Assembly (NCBI RefSeq): GCF_000271845.1
Contig: NZ_JH719393.1
Span: 744,001-808,000 of the forward strand
Length of the DNA: 64,000 bases
Source: Rhizobium leguminosarum bv. trifolii WSM2297
Lineage (GTDB): Bacteria; Pseudomonadota; Alphaproteobacteria; Rhizobiales; Rhizobiaceae
Reading direction: 5' to 3'
Each line of letters starts with the position of its first letter. Within the stretch, counting starts at the first letter, position 1. Made by a program: the position numbers and the translations under genes. The notes under the pieces were generated by a model. The model saw only the letters and a list, made by a program, of their open reading frames with translations. It was not told the origin of the DNA and did not search any database. Of the stretch, positions 34,217 through 42,553 are shown piece by piece.

Positions 34217-35058
34217 CAGCCTTTGCTCCCGCCGCCATAGATATTCATGAGATATTTGTTGAAGAGCGCGTAAGCGATCAGCACCGGGATGAGGTAGAAG
34301 AGGCCGACTGCCTTGAACATGTTAAAATCGTAATTGTTGTCGTCGGCGAGGAAGGCGGCGAGATAGACCGACAGCACCTGCACCTGATTGCCCGGCGCCA
34401 GCACCTGCGGCAGGATGAACTCGCCCCAGCCGGAGAGGAAAGAGAACAGGCCGAGCGCCATGATGCCGGGCTTGACCTGCGGCAGCACCAGGCTGCGCCA
34501 GACGCGGAACCGCGAGGCGCCGTCGACGACGCCGGCCATTTCGATTTCCCAGGGCACGGTGTCATAGAAGCCCTTCATCAGCCAGATGCCGAGCGGCAGG
34601 TCGATCGCCGCCTTCACCAGGATGACGCCGATCAGCGAATTGTAGAGACCGATCATTTGCAGCACGATGAAGATGGCGATGATCAGCGTCACCGACGGGA
34701 AGGCGTGCAGCACCATGACGCCGGCAAGAAAGAAGCCGCGCGCCGGCACGTTCAGCCGCGACAGAACATAACCGGCCATCGACGAGATGATGAGCACAAG
34801 GCTGGTGGTGCAGGTCGAAAACAGTAGCGTATTGACCGTAACCTGCCAGATGTTCGCCTTCCCGGCCGTCGTCTCCCACAGGAAACGCCAGTGATTGAGC
34901 GTCAAGCCGGAGGGCAGCAAGGCGTCCGGCTGCTTCACCGTCACGGTGTCGAGGAAGAGATAGACATACATCAAGAGCAGCGGCAGGCTGACGATGGTGA
35001 GCGCCGTCAGGACAGGCCAGCTGCGGTAATTTGCCGAGGGCTGAGAGCGATCGGCCAT
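34216..35058 (-). CDS. Ugp/Mal-type ABC transporter permease (MalG/UgpE-like)
   Basis: The 280-residue inner-membrane protein has six helices and the coupling loop EIEMAGVVDGASRFRVWRSL. ATG 35058 is chosen since GAGGA lies before it; TTG 35064 in the same frame would overlap the partner's stop. It ends in TGATG with the ATPase start. It pairs with the unusually long permease 35061-36362. Confidence 0.92.
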   Translation of the reverse strand: MADRSQPSANYRSWPVLTALTIVSLPLLLMYVYLFLDTVTVKQPDALLPSGLTLNHWRFLWETTAGKANIWQVTVNTLLFSTCTTSLVLIISSMAGYVLSRLNVPARGFFLAGVMVLHAFPSVTLIIAIFIVLQMIGLYNSLIGVILVKAAIDLPLGIWLMKGFYDTVPWEIEMAGVVDGASRFRVWRSLVLPQVKPGIMALGLFSFLSGWGEFILPQVLAPGNQVQVLSVYLAAFLADDNNYDFNMFKAVGLFYLIPVLIAYALFNKYLMNIYGGGSKG

Positions 35059-35060
35059 GG

Positions 35061-36362
35061 TCAATCCTCGATCAGGGGCTTGGCGACAAGCGTGCCGTAG
35101 TTGAAAACGCGCAGATAAAGCAGCGACAGCACCACGCCGATGACGACGAGTACCAGTGCCATGGCGGCACCCAGCCCATATTCGAGATTGCCGGCATAGT
35201 TCCTGAGTGCGGTATGATAGGCCGAGAGCGCCCAGACCTCGGTCGCGTTGCCCGGCCCGCCATTGGTGGCGAGCAGGATTTCATTGAAGGAGGCGAGCAG
35301 CGATAGCGTCTGATAGCAGGTGACGAAGAGGATCGGCCAGCGCATCTGCGGCAGGATGATATAGCGGATCTGCTGCCAGCGCGACGCACCGTCGACCTCG
35401 CTCGCATAGAACTGGCTTTTCGGAATGGCCTTCATCGCCGAGGAGAAGACCAGCATGCCCATCGAGGCGCCGATGAAACCGTTGATCAACACGACGAAGA
35501 ACCAGGCATGGTAGGCGGTGTCGAGCAGGTAGTTCTTCGGCGGATAGCCGAACTTGCCCATCAGGACGGAGATGAAGCCGGTATCCCAGGCAAGCCATTT
35601 CCACAGCATGACGTAAATGACGACGGGCGTGATGCGCGGCAGGAGCCAGATGCCGCGGAAGATCGAAGCCGGCGTCGGCGGCATGTAATGTGTCCAGATC
35701 GCCAGCAGCAGGGCATAACCGACGTTGAAAAGCATCAGCACCAGCGCGACGTAGAGCGCAGTGTTGAAAAGCACGCGCGCCATATCGGGCGAGGTGGCGA
35801 TGCGCGAGAAATTCTCGGTCGTCCAGGTCCAGCCGGTGTAGGTGGTCTTGGCGACGGTTTCCTTCTGCTCCGGCGTCAGCTTGAACCCCAGACTGTCCAG
35901 CGCCGAAAATAGCTGTGGCTTGCTGTCGAAGCGGGTGTTGAGGGCGGAGCGGTTGAACTGTTCGGAGATCTGCTTGACCTCGCGCGTCGAAGGTCGCTCA
36001 GTGAGATCCTTGAGCATGCGCTCGAGGTCGCGGCGTGCCGGGAAGACCTCGCCCAGATGTTTGGCGCGCAATTCGGCGGCAATCCCCGGCGCCATCCCGA
36101 GGCCCTCGACGGCCGTGAGACCCGCCTCGTCGATCGTGTAGCGCGGTTCGGCCATCTCGGCAGCGAGGTCGGGCATCGCTGATTTCAGCGCGATCAGGGA
36201 GTTGGGCGCGATCTGGTAGACGCCGCCTGATATTCCGGTCGCCGTCGTCATATTGGTCATCGAGAAGACCGCCGTCAGAACCACCGGCATCAGGAAGAAC
36301 AGGACGATCATGACCGCCGCAGGCGCGATCATCAGCAGCCCGAGCGTTCTGGACGATTTCAT
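35061..36362 (-). CDS. Ugp/Mal-type ABC transporter permease with large periplasmic insertion
   Basis: The 433-residue protein is about 130 residues longer than normal UgpA-type permeases. After the first helix (TLGLLMIAPAAVMIVLFFLM) a soluble stretch of roughly residues 38-185 is inserted, followed by the usual five helices and the coupling loop EVDGASRWQQIRYIILPQM. MalF has a comparable periplasmic domain, but this one shows no obvious similarity. Part of it, AGLTAVEGLGMAPGIAAELR followed by FPARRDLERML, has the spacing of a helix-hairpin-helix repeat. The insertion should face the periplasm and touch the binding protein (36422-37768). Confidence 0.88.
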   Translation of the reverse strand: MKSSRTLGLLMIAPAAVMIVLFFLMPVVLTAVFSMTNMTTATGISGGVYQIAPNSLIALKSAMPDLAAEMAEPRYTIDEAGLTAVEGLGMAPGIAAELRAKHLGEVFPARRDLERMLKDLTERPSTREVKQISEQFNRSALNTRFDSKPQLFSALDSLGFKLTPEQKETVAKTTYTGWTWTTENFSRIATSPDMARVLFNTALYVALVLMLFNVGYALLLAIWTHYMPPTPASIFRGIWLLPRITPVVIYVMLWKWLAWDTGFISVLMGKFGYPPKNYLLDTAYHAWFFVVLINGFIGASMGMLVFSSAMKAIPKSQFYASEVDGASRWQQIRYIILPQMRWPILFVTCYQTLSLLASFNEILLATNGGPGNATEVWALSAYHTALRNYAGNLEYGLGAAMALVLVVIGVVLSLLYLRVFNYGTLVAKPLIED

Positions 36363-36384
36363 GGAAGGCCTCCTCGCGGAACCG

Positions 36385-36413
36385 TCCGGGCGGCGGGATT
36401 GCCACCGCCCGGA
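36385..36413 (-). terminator. Intra-operon hairpin after the binding-protein gene
   Basis: TCCGGGCGG (36385-36393) pairs with CCGCCCGGA (36405-36413) around 11 bases, immediately past the binding-protein stop (36422) and ahead of the permease. No T-tract follows. It probably sets a higher level of binding-protein mRNA than of permease mRNA. Confidence 0.6.
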
Positions 36414-36421
36414 GGAATGCT

Positions 36422-37768
36422 TCAGCGGATGACGATCTTGTCGCCGAGCGTGCTCCTCAGCTCGCTCTCGGCATCACCGACCGCGGCGTCGACGGTCTTG
36501 GCGCCGGTCCAGGATGCCTCAAGGTTCTTCCACATGATGTTCCAATATTTGCCGAAATCGGAATTGTTCGGCATCGCATTGGCATGCGGCAGCAGGCGTT
36601 CGGTGGCTTCGCGGGTCCAGCGGTCGGCCGAGTAGAAATCGACTTCCGATTCCGCCTCGGAAATGCCGAGATGGGCTGATTTGACCGCATGCAGCGCGTT
36701 GATGCGCGGCTCGGAGGCAATGGTGACCAGCTGGGCGGCGATCTCGGTGTCTTCCTTGTCGTGACCTGCGGTCAGGAGGTAGACGAGCGGGTGGGTCAGC
36801 GTGTTGGCCTTGCCGCCTTCGCCGGCCGGGATCAGCGTGAAGATCACGTTGCCGAAGAAGTCCTTGAGGCCTTCCTGGTTGACGAGGCGGGCATAGTGCC
36901 AGGTGCCCCCGTCCCAGATGCCGGCCTTGCCGGTCGCGACTTCCTTCCACCACTGGTCGCCCGGCATGCCGATGTGGTTCTTCTTGGTGACGCCCGCCTT
37001 AACGGCATCGGCGAAGAACTGATAGGTACGGGTCATCGCCGCCTTGTCGAAGACGAGCTTGCCGTTTTCCTCCATCGTGCCGCCGAAGCTGGTATAGAAC
37101 TGCCAGTAGTCAGGGCCGTTGCTGGTGCGCGGATAGAAGCCGTAGCCGGGCTGGACGAGGCCTTTGTCCTGCATCTTCTTGGCGTCTTCGAGCAGGTTCT
37201 TCATGGTGTACTTGCCGTCCTGAACGTTCTGCGGCAGCGCATCCAGATCGGCGTCGCTATAGCCGATCGCCTTCATATACGGCTTCCAGAAGAACATCGG
37301 CCGGGATTCGGCATCCTGCGGAATGCCGTAGACGGTGCCATTGTAGGAGGCGATCTTCAGCAGGTTTTCGTAAATGCCATTGAGCGGCCAGGAGTCGAGA
37401 TCGACGTAATCCTCGATCGGAACGATGAGGCCGGCCTGCGACCAGGGCGCGATGTCTTCATGGCCGCTGACGACGATGTTCGGGGCGGTCTTGGCTTCCG
37501 CCGCAAGGGTCAGCGCCTGCTTGAAGTCCTCCCAGGCGGAATAGGGCTTCTTCTCGACGGTGATCTTCAGATCTTCACCCTTCAGCGCGGCCTGGCGCTG
37601 CAACTGCTGGGCTGCGATCTCGATGGCGTCGAGGCGATAGACGTCGTTGGGGCCGGTGCCGCCGGCCCAGACGCTGATATGAACATCCTTGGCAAGCGCA
37701 ATTGCAGAGCTCGAGGCCAGGATGGCGGCAGCGATGGCGAGGGATTTCAATGTCGGCAAAATAGTCAT
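36422..37768 (-). CDS. Extracellular solute-binding protein, Ugp-type family 1
   Basis: The 448-residue precursor has a signal peptide (MTILPTLKSLAIAAAILASS...ALA) and a family 1 binding fold: HISVWAGGTGPNDVYR, PNIVVSGHEDIAPWSQAGLI and YNGTVYGIPQDAESRPMFFW. ATG 37768 is 9 bases after GGGGAG; ATG 37777 would overlap that site. It is the first gene of a seven-gene operon running to 30573. With a phosphodiesterase and an inositol monophosphatase behind it, glycerophosphodiesters are the likely ligands, although family 1 also binds many sugars. Confidence 0.92.
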   Translation of the reverse strand: MTILPTLKSLAIAAAILASSSAIALAKDVHISVWAGGTGPNDVYRLDAIEIAAQQLQRQAALKGEDLKITVEKKPYSAWEDFKQALTLAAEAKTAPNIVVSGHEDIAPWSQAGLIVPIEDYVDLDSWPLNGIYENLLKIASYNGTVYGIPQDAESRPMFFWKPYMKAIGYSDADLDALPQNVQDGKYTMKNLLEDAKKMQDKGLVQPGYGFYPRTSNGPDYWQFYTSFGGTMEENGKLVFDKAAMTRTYQFFADAVKAGVTKKNHIGMPGDQWWKEVATGKAGIWDGGTWHYARLVNQEGLKDFFGNVIFTLIPAGEGGKANTLTHPLVYLLTAGHDKEDTEIAAQLVTIASEPRINALHAVKSAHLGISEAESEVDFYSADRWTREATERLLPHANAMPNNSDFGKYWNIMWKNLEASWTGAKTVDAAVGDAESELRSTLGDKIVIR

Positions 37769-37777
37769 TTTCTTCAT

Positions 37778-38103
37778 CTCCCCAGAAGAGCAGTGTGAGG
37801 CCTCTTTGACGGGTCATCACTGGTGTTGACGGCCGCTTCGAAAACCCACGAAAACGTGACATGTCCGCTCTAGGGGGTCGATGTAACGGCCGAATGACAA
37901 AATTGAGCACGTGTGCAAAATTATTATGACGATGTCCTGACGACTTGCAAGCGGCGGTTTTCGGCGGGCATGTTTTACGCTTGAAATTGCGCGATTCCTC
38001 ATGCGTGCGGCGCGTCTTTTGAGACGCTGCAATACTTTCCACCTCGCATCGTGCTTTCCAAAAACCGGTTCCGATTTGCGGGCCGATGCGCTAGCATCGC
38101 GCA
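37778..38103. promoter_or_regulatory. Divergent intergenic region with candidate Pho-box and direct repeat
   Basis: This 326-base region serves the importer operon (leftward) and the editing-protein gene (rightward). CGAAAAC occurs twice, ten bases apart (37839-37845, 37849-37855). On the minus strand TTGTCATTCGGCCGTTACAT (37900-37881) resembles two imperfect 11-base Pho-box units, which would suit a glycerophosphodiester importer. GCAC-GT-GTGC (37907-37916) is a short palindrome. The right end (from about 38012) looks like a rhizobial repeat, listed separately. No gene is visible. Confidence 0.35.
38012..38090. repeat. Possible rhizobial intergenic mosaic (RIME-like) element, degenerate
   Basis: GCGTCT-TTTG-AGACGC (38012-38027) is a hairpin followed by CTGCAATACTTT and, further on, AAAAACCGGTTCCGATTT. 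From memory, this order of blocks is like the RIME elements common in Rhizobium intergenic DNA. Only one copy is present in the window, so the call rests on remembered similarity. Confidence 0.35.
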
Positions 38104-38562
38104 ATGAGCCTTGAATCCGTCCGCGCCTTCCTCCGTGCGCATGCACCCGATATCGAAATCATCGAAACCGCCGAGAGCTCCTCGACGGTGGCGCTTGCGG
38201 CCGAAGCCCACGGCGTCGAGCCCGCCCAGATCGCCAAGACGATCTGTCTGCGTGTCGGCGAGCAGATGATGCTGGTCGTTGCCAGCGGCATGGCACGGCT
38301 CGACAATCGCAAGTTCAAGGATACGTTCGGCGCCAAAGGGCGCATGCTCGATGCCGAAGAGGTGGTAGCGGTCACCAGCCATCCGGTCGGCGGCGTCTGC
38401 CCCTTCGGCCTGCCTTCGCCACTGCCGATCTATTGCGATATCTCGCTCAAACGCTTCGACGAAGTCGTGCCCGCCGCCGGCTCGACGAATTCGGCCGTGC
38501 GCATCGAAACCGGGCGACTGGCGGCGCTGACCGGTGCCAGCTGGGTCGACGTCTGCCAGTAA
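38104..38562 (+). CDS. YbaK/EbsC-family aminoacyl-tRNA deacylase
   Basis: The 152-residue single-domain protein has the YbaK/ProX fold: HGVEPAQIAKTICLRVGEQM with the conserved Lys, RLDNRKFKDTFG, GGVCPFGLPSPLPIYCD and the C-terminal AGSTNSAVRIETGRL. These cytoplasmic proteins hydrolyse mischarged tRNAs (Cys-tRNA(Pro), Ala-tRNA(Pro)). ATG 38104 directly follows GCGCA with no clear ribosome site. It stands alone, divergent from the importer operon. Confidence 0.9.
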   Translation: MSLESVRAFLRAHAPDIEIIETAESSSTVALAAEAHGVEPAQIAKTICLRVGEQMMLVVASGMARLDNRKFKDTFGAKGRMLDAEEVVAVTSHPVGGVCPFGLPSPLPIYCDISLKRFDEVVPAAGSTNSAVRIETGRLAALTGASWVDVCQ

Positions 38563-38646
38563 GGCGGCGAAAAAACTTCAAACCCCGGAAAGAGTACCTA
38601 TATCCTATCCCAACATGCCATGATTGCGCATGACAGGAGATCAGGA

Positions 38647-39678
38647 ATGCCGAGTGCCGTTTCGCGTTTTGCCAAGATCGCGGCTATTGCCGCACTGACG
38701 AGCGCTACCATTTTTGCTTCCCTCGATAGTGCCGAGGCGCGCCGCGCCGGCAGCTTCGGTTTCGGGAGCCGCGGCACGCGCACCTTTCAGGCTCCGCCCG
38801 TCACCCGCACGGCGCCTGCACCCGTCGCGCCGATCGAACGGTCGATGACCCCGCGTCCGCAGACGACGGCACCCGCTACCGCGCAGCAGCCCTTCGGCAC
38901 CCAGCGCCCCGGTCTCTTCGGGGGCTTCGGGCGTTCGATGATCGGCGGCCTGATTGCCGGCGGTCTCCTCGGCATGCTGCTTGGTCACGGTTTCGGCGGC
39001 GGCTTCGGCTTCCTCGGCATGCTGCTGCAGATCGCGCTGATCGGCGGCGCCATCATGCTCGCCATGCGTTATTTCGCCAACCGTCGTCAGCCTTCCTACG
39101 GCGCGGGTGGCCAAAGCCGGCCATTCGGCCAATCCAATGGCGGCCAATCCTCTGGCGCCCAGTCCTTTGGCATGTCGCCCGCGAATAATTCGTCCTTCCG
39201 GATCCCCGCGATCGGTTCCGGCTTCGGCGGGCAGCCTGGCGGCAACCGCCCGACCGACGAGATCGGGCTGGCGCAGGCAGATCTCGACCAGTTCGAGAAA
39301 TTGCTGACCAGCGTGCAGACCGCTTACGGCGCCGAGGATTATGGCACTTTGCGCCGGCTGACGACACCCGAAGCGATGTCCTATCTTGCCGAGGAACTTG
39401 GCGAAAACGCCACCAACGGCGTACGCAACCGCGTCTCCGACGTCAAGCTGCTGCAGGGCGATATTGCCGAGGCCTGGCGCGAAGACGGTCAAGAATATGC
39501 GACGCTCGCCATGCGTTATAGCTCGATCGATGCCATGGTCGAACGCGATAGTGGCCGCGTCGTTTCCGGCGACGACCACCGTCCGAGCGAAAGCACCGAG
39601 GTATGGACCTTCGTGCGCAAGCCGGGCGCCGACTGGAAGCTCGCGGCGATCCAGGGCACAGGGCAGCGCGCCGCTTAA
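38647..39678 (+). CDS. Tim44-like domain membrane protein
   Basis: The 343-residue protein begins with a signal-like helix (SRFAKIAAIAALTSATIFAS). A Pro/Ala/Thr-rich linker follows, then a Gly-rich double hydrophobic segment (SMIGGLIAGGLLGMLLGHGF and GFLGMLLQIALIGGAIMLAM), a Gln/Gly/Ser-rich linker and a C-terminal Tim44-like domain from about residue 205 (LAQADLDQFEKLLTSVQTAY, VRNRVSDVKLLQGDIAEAWR, TEVWTFVRK). Bacterial proteins of this type are probably anchored in the inner membrane; their role is unsettled. ATG 38647 is chosen for its AGGAG site; ATG 38620 in the same frame lacks one. Confidence 0.85.
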   Translation: MPSAVSRFAKIAAIAALTSATIFASLDSAEARRAGSFGFGSRGTRTFQAPPVTRTAPAPVAPIERSMTPRPQTTAPATAQQPFGTQRPGLFGGFGRSMIGGLIAGGLLGMLLGHGFGGGFGFLGMLLQIALIGGAIMLAMRYFANRRQPSYGAGGQSRPFGQSNGGQSSGAQSFGMSPANNSSFRIPAIGSGFGGQPGGNRPTDEIGLAQADLDQFEKLLTSVQTAYGAEDYGTLRRLTTPEAMSYLAEELGENATNGVRNRVSDVKLLQGDIAEAWREDGQEYATLAMRYSSIDAMVERDSGRVVSGDDHRPSESTEVWTFVRKPGADWKLAAIQGTGQRAA

Positions 39679-39726
39679 AGCTCCCGCGCATCGCACGATG
39701 CTATGTAAGCCGAGCCTTGGTTTTAT

Positions 39727-39759
39727 GTCGCCCGAAACCGCTCAGCAGTTTTGGGCGAC
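39727..39759. terminator. Bidirectional terminator between convergent genes
   Basis: GTCGCCCGAAAC (39727-39738) pairs with GTTTTGGGCGAC (39748-39759) with one mismatch and a 9-base loop. It lies between the stops at 39678 (+) and 39764 (-). Confidence 0.65.
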
Positions 39760-39763
39760 TGAT

Positions 39764-40795
39764 TTAATTTACCGCGACCGGTTTGGAGCGCATGCGCGAC
39801 ACCGTCTCGCGTTCGGCTCGCTTGCAGCGCATCGGCGGCAGGCCGCGATCCACCAGGTCCATGTCTTCGAGCACCATGTCGCCCATCTTCTTGAAGGCAC
39901 TGTCGAGCGCGCCGGCGCGGTGTGCCGAACGGATGAAGCCTTTCAGGCTCCGCACCGGGTGATCGGGCGGCAGCGGCTCTTGCGGGTAGACGTCGCTCGC
40001 CGCGACGATGTGGCCTGACGAGACGGCCGCCATCAGCGCTTCGAAATCGACGACGTCAGCGCGGCTGAGCAGGATGAAGGCCGCGCCCCGGCGCATGCTG
40101 GCGAAGGCCTCGGTGCCGAGGAATCCTTTATTTTCGCTGGTGACGGCTGCGACGACGAAGACGAAGTCGCTCTTCGTCAGGACCTCCTCCAGGCTTGCGG
40201 GCTCAACGCCGTTTTCCTCGAGGATCGAGCGGGGCAGCCAGGGATCGAATACCCTGATGCGGGCCCTGAAGCCGGAGAGCAGCCGGCGCAGTGCCTTGCC
40301 GAGATCGCCGAAGCCGACGATGCCGATCTCCGAGCCGGCAATCAGCCGCGCGCTTGCATTGCCCTCCCCGCCCCAGAGTTCGGCGCCCTCGCGGAACGCG
40401 ACGTCCGCATCGACGATGCCGCGCGCAAGCGCCAAGGCGAAGCCGAGACCGATTTCGGCGACCGGTTCGGCAAAGACCTGGCCCGTGGTGACGACATGAA
40501 TGCCGCGCTCGAAGAGCACGTCATAGGGCATGTTGTTGAGAAGATTGCTTTCGACGTTGAGGATCGAGCGCAAGGCCGGCATTTTTGACAGCGTTTCGGA
40601 TGAAAGCGGCGGTTGGCCGATGATGTAGCGCGTCTTGCCGAGAATCTCGTCACCAAGGCCGGCGATATTGTCCGGATCGGCTTCGACGATTTCGTATTTT
40701 GCATGCAGTTCGGCGCGCGCCTTTTCGCTGAAGATCAGATCGAGCGTGCGTGGCTCGGGCGCGCTGATCGCCAGCGGCCGTTCGGTGTTTGTCAT
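39764..40795 (-). CDS. D-isomer-specific 2-hydroxyacid dehydrogenase family protein
   Basis: The 343-residue enzyme has the NAD-binding loop GIVGFGDLGKALRRLL, the substrate Arg in LLSRADVVD, the Glu in YPQEPLP and the acid/base His in RSAHRAGA. These are the three catalytic positions of D-lactate, phosphoglycerate and glyoxylate reductases. ATG 40795 is chosen because GGAGGAGA lies 6 bases upstream; the frame is open to 40876. The gene stands alone, without pathway neighbours, so the substrate is unknown. The C-terminal tail after the His (about 40 residues, rich in Arg and Met) is longer than usual. Confidence 0.9.
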   Translation of the reverse strand: MTNTERPLAISAPEPRTLDLIFSEKARAELHAKYEIVEADPDNIAGLGDEILGKTRYIIGQPPLSSETLSKMPALRSILNVESNLLNNMPYDVLFERGIHVVTTGQVFAEPVAEIGLGFALALARGIVDADVAFREGAELWGGEGNASARLIAGSEIGIVGFGDLGKALRRLLSGFRARIRVFDPWLPRSILEENGVEPASLEEVLTKSDFVFVVAAVTSENKGFLGTEAFASMRRGAAFILLSRADVVDFEALMAAVSSGHIVAASDVYPQEPLPPDHPVRSLKGFIRSAHRAGALDSAFKKMGDMVLEDMDLVDRGLPPMRCKRAERETVSRMRSKPVAVN

Positions 40796-41086
40796 CGGTA
40801 TCTCCTCCATCGCGGCAGTTTGCGCCGTCTCCGTCGGACGATTGATAGCCTCTGTGCGGGAGCCTTTCCAGATCACGGAAAGTGGAATGTGAAAGGACCC
40901 GCCTCTCGGTGTGGCGCCGCTTTCGAAAGTGGCATCTGCCTATCAGATAAGCAATTGAATTGGCTTGGCATTTGGCGAACGCAGCGTTGACGGCGCAAAC
41001 GCTTTGAATTAGCTTGATGCTCGCGCCTGAACCATACCTTTGTTCAGCGGCCGCAGGATACTCGAAACTCACGAGGGGAATGAGCA

Positions 41087-41686
41087 ATGAAATCAGCACT
41101 CAAGAGCGGCCTGCTTGCTTTGGCTGGCGCAGCGCTTCCAGCCGTTGCCTCCGCCCATCCTGCGATCGGGGAGGCTGCCGGTTTCAGCCATGGCTTTGCC
41201 CATCCGATGTCGGGCCTCGATCATGTCCTCGCCATGGTGATGGTCGGCGTTTTTGCATTCCAGCTCGGCGGCCGCGCCACCTGGCTGGTGCCGACGACCT
41301 TCGTTCTCATCATGGCGCTCGGTGGCGCCCTCGGCGCTGCCGGTATCAATGTTCCCTTCGTTGAACTGGGCATCGCGCTTTCCGTTGTCGTGCTCGGCGC
41401 CATCGTTGCGCTTGATGTCAAGGCGCCGCTCGCTGCAGCGCTCGGCCTTGTCGGCCTCTTTGCAATCTTCCACGGTCATGCGCATGGCGCCGAAATGCCG
41501 GAAAACGTTGCAGGTGCCGCCTATGCTGCCGGTTTCATGATCCCGACCGCACTGCTGCATGCCGCCGGCCTCGCGCTTGGTTACGCCATCGGCCAGGCCG
41601 GTGAACGTCGGGGCGTCTTCGTGACGCGCGTCGCAGGCGGCATCGCCGCCATATCAGGCGTCGGCATTCTGGCCGGCTTGATCTAA
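41087..41686 (+). CDS. hupE: HupE/UreJ-family metal permease
   Basis: The 199-residue membrane protein has a cleavable leader (MKSALKSGLLALAGAALPAVASA), the family metal motif HPMSGLDHVLAMVMVG, a second His cluster IFHGHAHGAEMP and six to seven hydrophobic helices. HupE/UreJ proteins bring nickel or cobalt across the inner membrane. No hydrogenase or urease gene is in the window, so it serves a distant enzyme or cobalamin synthesis; the B12-dependent mutase at 60395 is 19 kb away. GAGGGGAATGAGCA before ATG 41087 provides the ribosome site. Confidence 0.9.
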   Translation: MKSALKSGLLALAGAALPAVASAHPAIGEAAGFSHGFAHPMSGLDHVLAMVMVGVFAFQLGGRATWLVPTTFVLIMALGGALGAAGINVPFVELGIALSVVVLGAIVALDVKAPLAAALGLVGLFAIFHGHAHGAEMPENVAGAAYAAGFMIPTALLHAAGLALGYAIGQAGERRGVFVTRVAGGIAAISGVGILAGLI

Positions 41687-41743
41687 GCCGCCTCGATCGG
41701 CGGCGGCGCGCGTAAACGCCGTTAGTTATTGCAGTCAAATCAG

Positions 41744-41778
41744 AACGCCCGGCATGCGTAGCGCATGGCCGGGCGTTT
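41744..41778 (+). terminator. Rho-independent-type hairpin downstream of the HupE gene
   Basis: AACGCCCGGC plus ATGCG pair with CGCAT plus GCCGGGCGTT across a TAG loop with one bulged G, a stem of 15 pairs followed by a short T run. It isolates the metal permease from the cytochrome bd cluster. Confidence 0.75.
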
Positions 41779-41928
41779 CCACGTCCGCAAAGTGCTGCGG
41801 AATTGATCCAAGTCAAATCCGGCCGCGTCGCTTCCTGTTATATCCGAGGCACGATCAACGAACGGACATCCAAATTGACGCAGGGCCGCCTTGCCGATTG
41901 TCGGCGGGGCGCGAAGGTCGATATAGTG

Positions 41929-41948
41929 ATTTCAGAAATTACTGAAAT
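41929..41948. promoter_or_regulatory. Putative operator of the GbsR/MarR regulator
   Basis: ATTTCAG (41929-41935) and CTGAAAT (41942-41948) form a 7+7 palindrome with a 6-base spacer, ending 22 bases before the regulator start. Position and symmetry suggest autoregulation and control of the cyd genes in the same operon. Confidence 0.6.
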
Positions 41949-41970
41949 AACAGACGCAACGGAAAAGACT

Positions 41971-42549
41971 ATGAACCTGCCGCCTCTCGTCCAGTCCTTC
42001 GTTCTCCATTTCGGCGAAATGGGCTCCCGCTGGGGAATCAACCGCACCGTCGGCCAGATCTATGCCCTGCTCTACGTTTCGCCCGCGCCGATCTGCGCCG
42101 AAGAGATCGCCGATGCGCTCGGCATTTCGCGTTCCAATGTGTCGATGAGCCTGCGCGAATTGCAGGCCTGGAATCTCGTCATTCTGAAACACAAGCCGGA
42201 CGATCGCCGCGATTTCTTCACCACACCCGATGATGTCTGGCTCATCTTGCGGACGCTCGCCGAGGAACGAAAGAAACGTGAAGTCGATCCGACGCTGTCG
42301 GTTCTGCGTGAGATTCTGATGCAGCGACCGGCCAGCGACGCCGAACGGCATGCGCAGGCGCGCATGAGCGAAATGCACACGCTGATCGAGCAGCTGACGC
42401 ATTGGTATGAGGACGTTAAACAACTTGAAACGGAAAGGCTTGCAACGCTACTCTCGCTGGGCGCGAAAGTGACGAAGCTTCTGGAGGCCAAGGACCGGGT
42501 CGTTTCGCTCGGCCGCAGCCGCCGGCCGAATCCTGCGAACAAGAGTTAG
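41971..42549 (+). CDS. GbsR/MarR family transcriptional regulator of the cyd operon
   Basis: The 192-residue winged-helix protein reads WGINRTVGQIYALLYVSPAP, EEIADALGISRSNVSMSLRELQ and HKPDDRRDFFTTPDDVW. A C-terminal coiled-coil-like helix pair follows (MHTLIEQLTHWYEDVKQLET). This is the GbsR branch of MarR proteins. ATG 41971 follows GGAAAAG; the frame open from 41803 would run through the putative operator at 41929-41948, which argues against it. The CydD gene begins 4 bases past the stop, so it most likely senses a respiratory signal and controls the bd oxidase cluster. Confidence 0.88.
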   Translation: MNLPPLVQSFVLHFGEMGSRWGINRTVGQIYALLYVSPAPICAEEIADALGISRSNVSMSLRELQAWNLVILKHKPDDRRDFFTTPDDVWLILRTLAEERKKREVDPTLSVLREILMQRPASDAERHAQARMSEMHTLIEQLTHWYEDVKQLETERLATLLSLGAKVTKLLEAKDRVVSLGRSRRPNPANKS

Positions 42550-42553
42550 CGCC

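Noticed and set aside
41687..41704. GCCGCC/GGCGGC hairpin directly after the HupE stop as the terminator
   Set aside because: Short stem without T-run; the 15-pair hairpin at 41744-41778 is a far better terminator.
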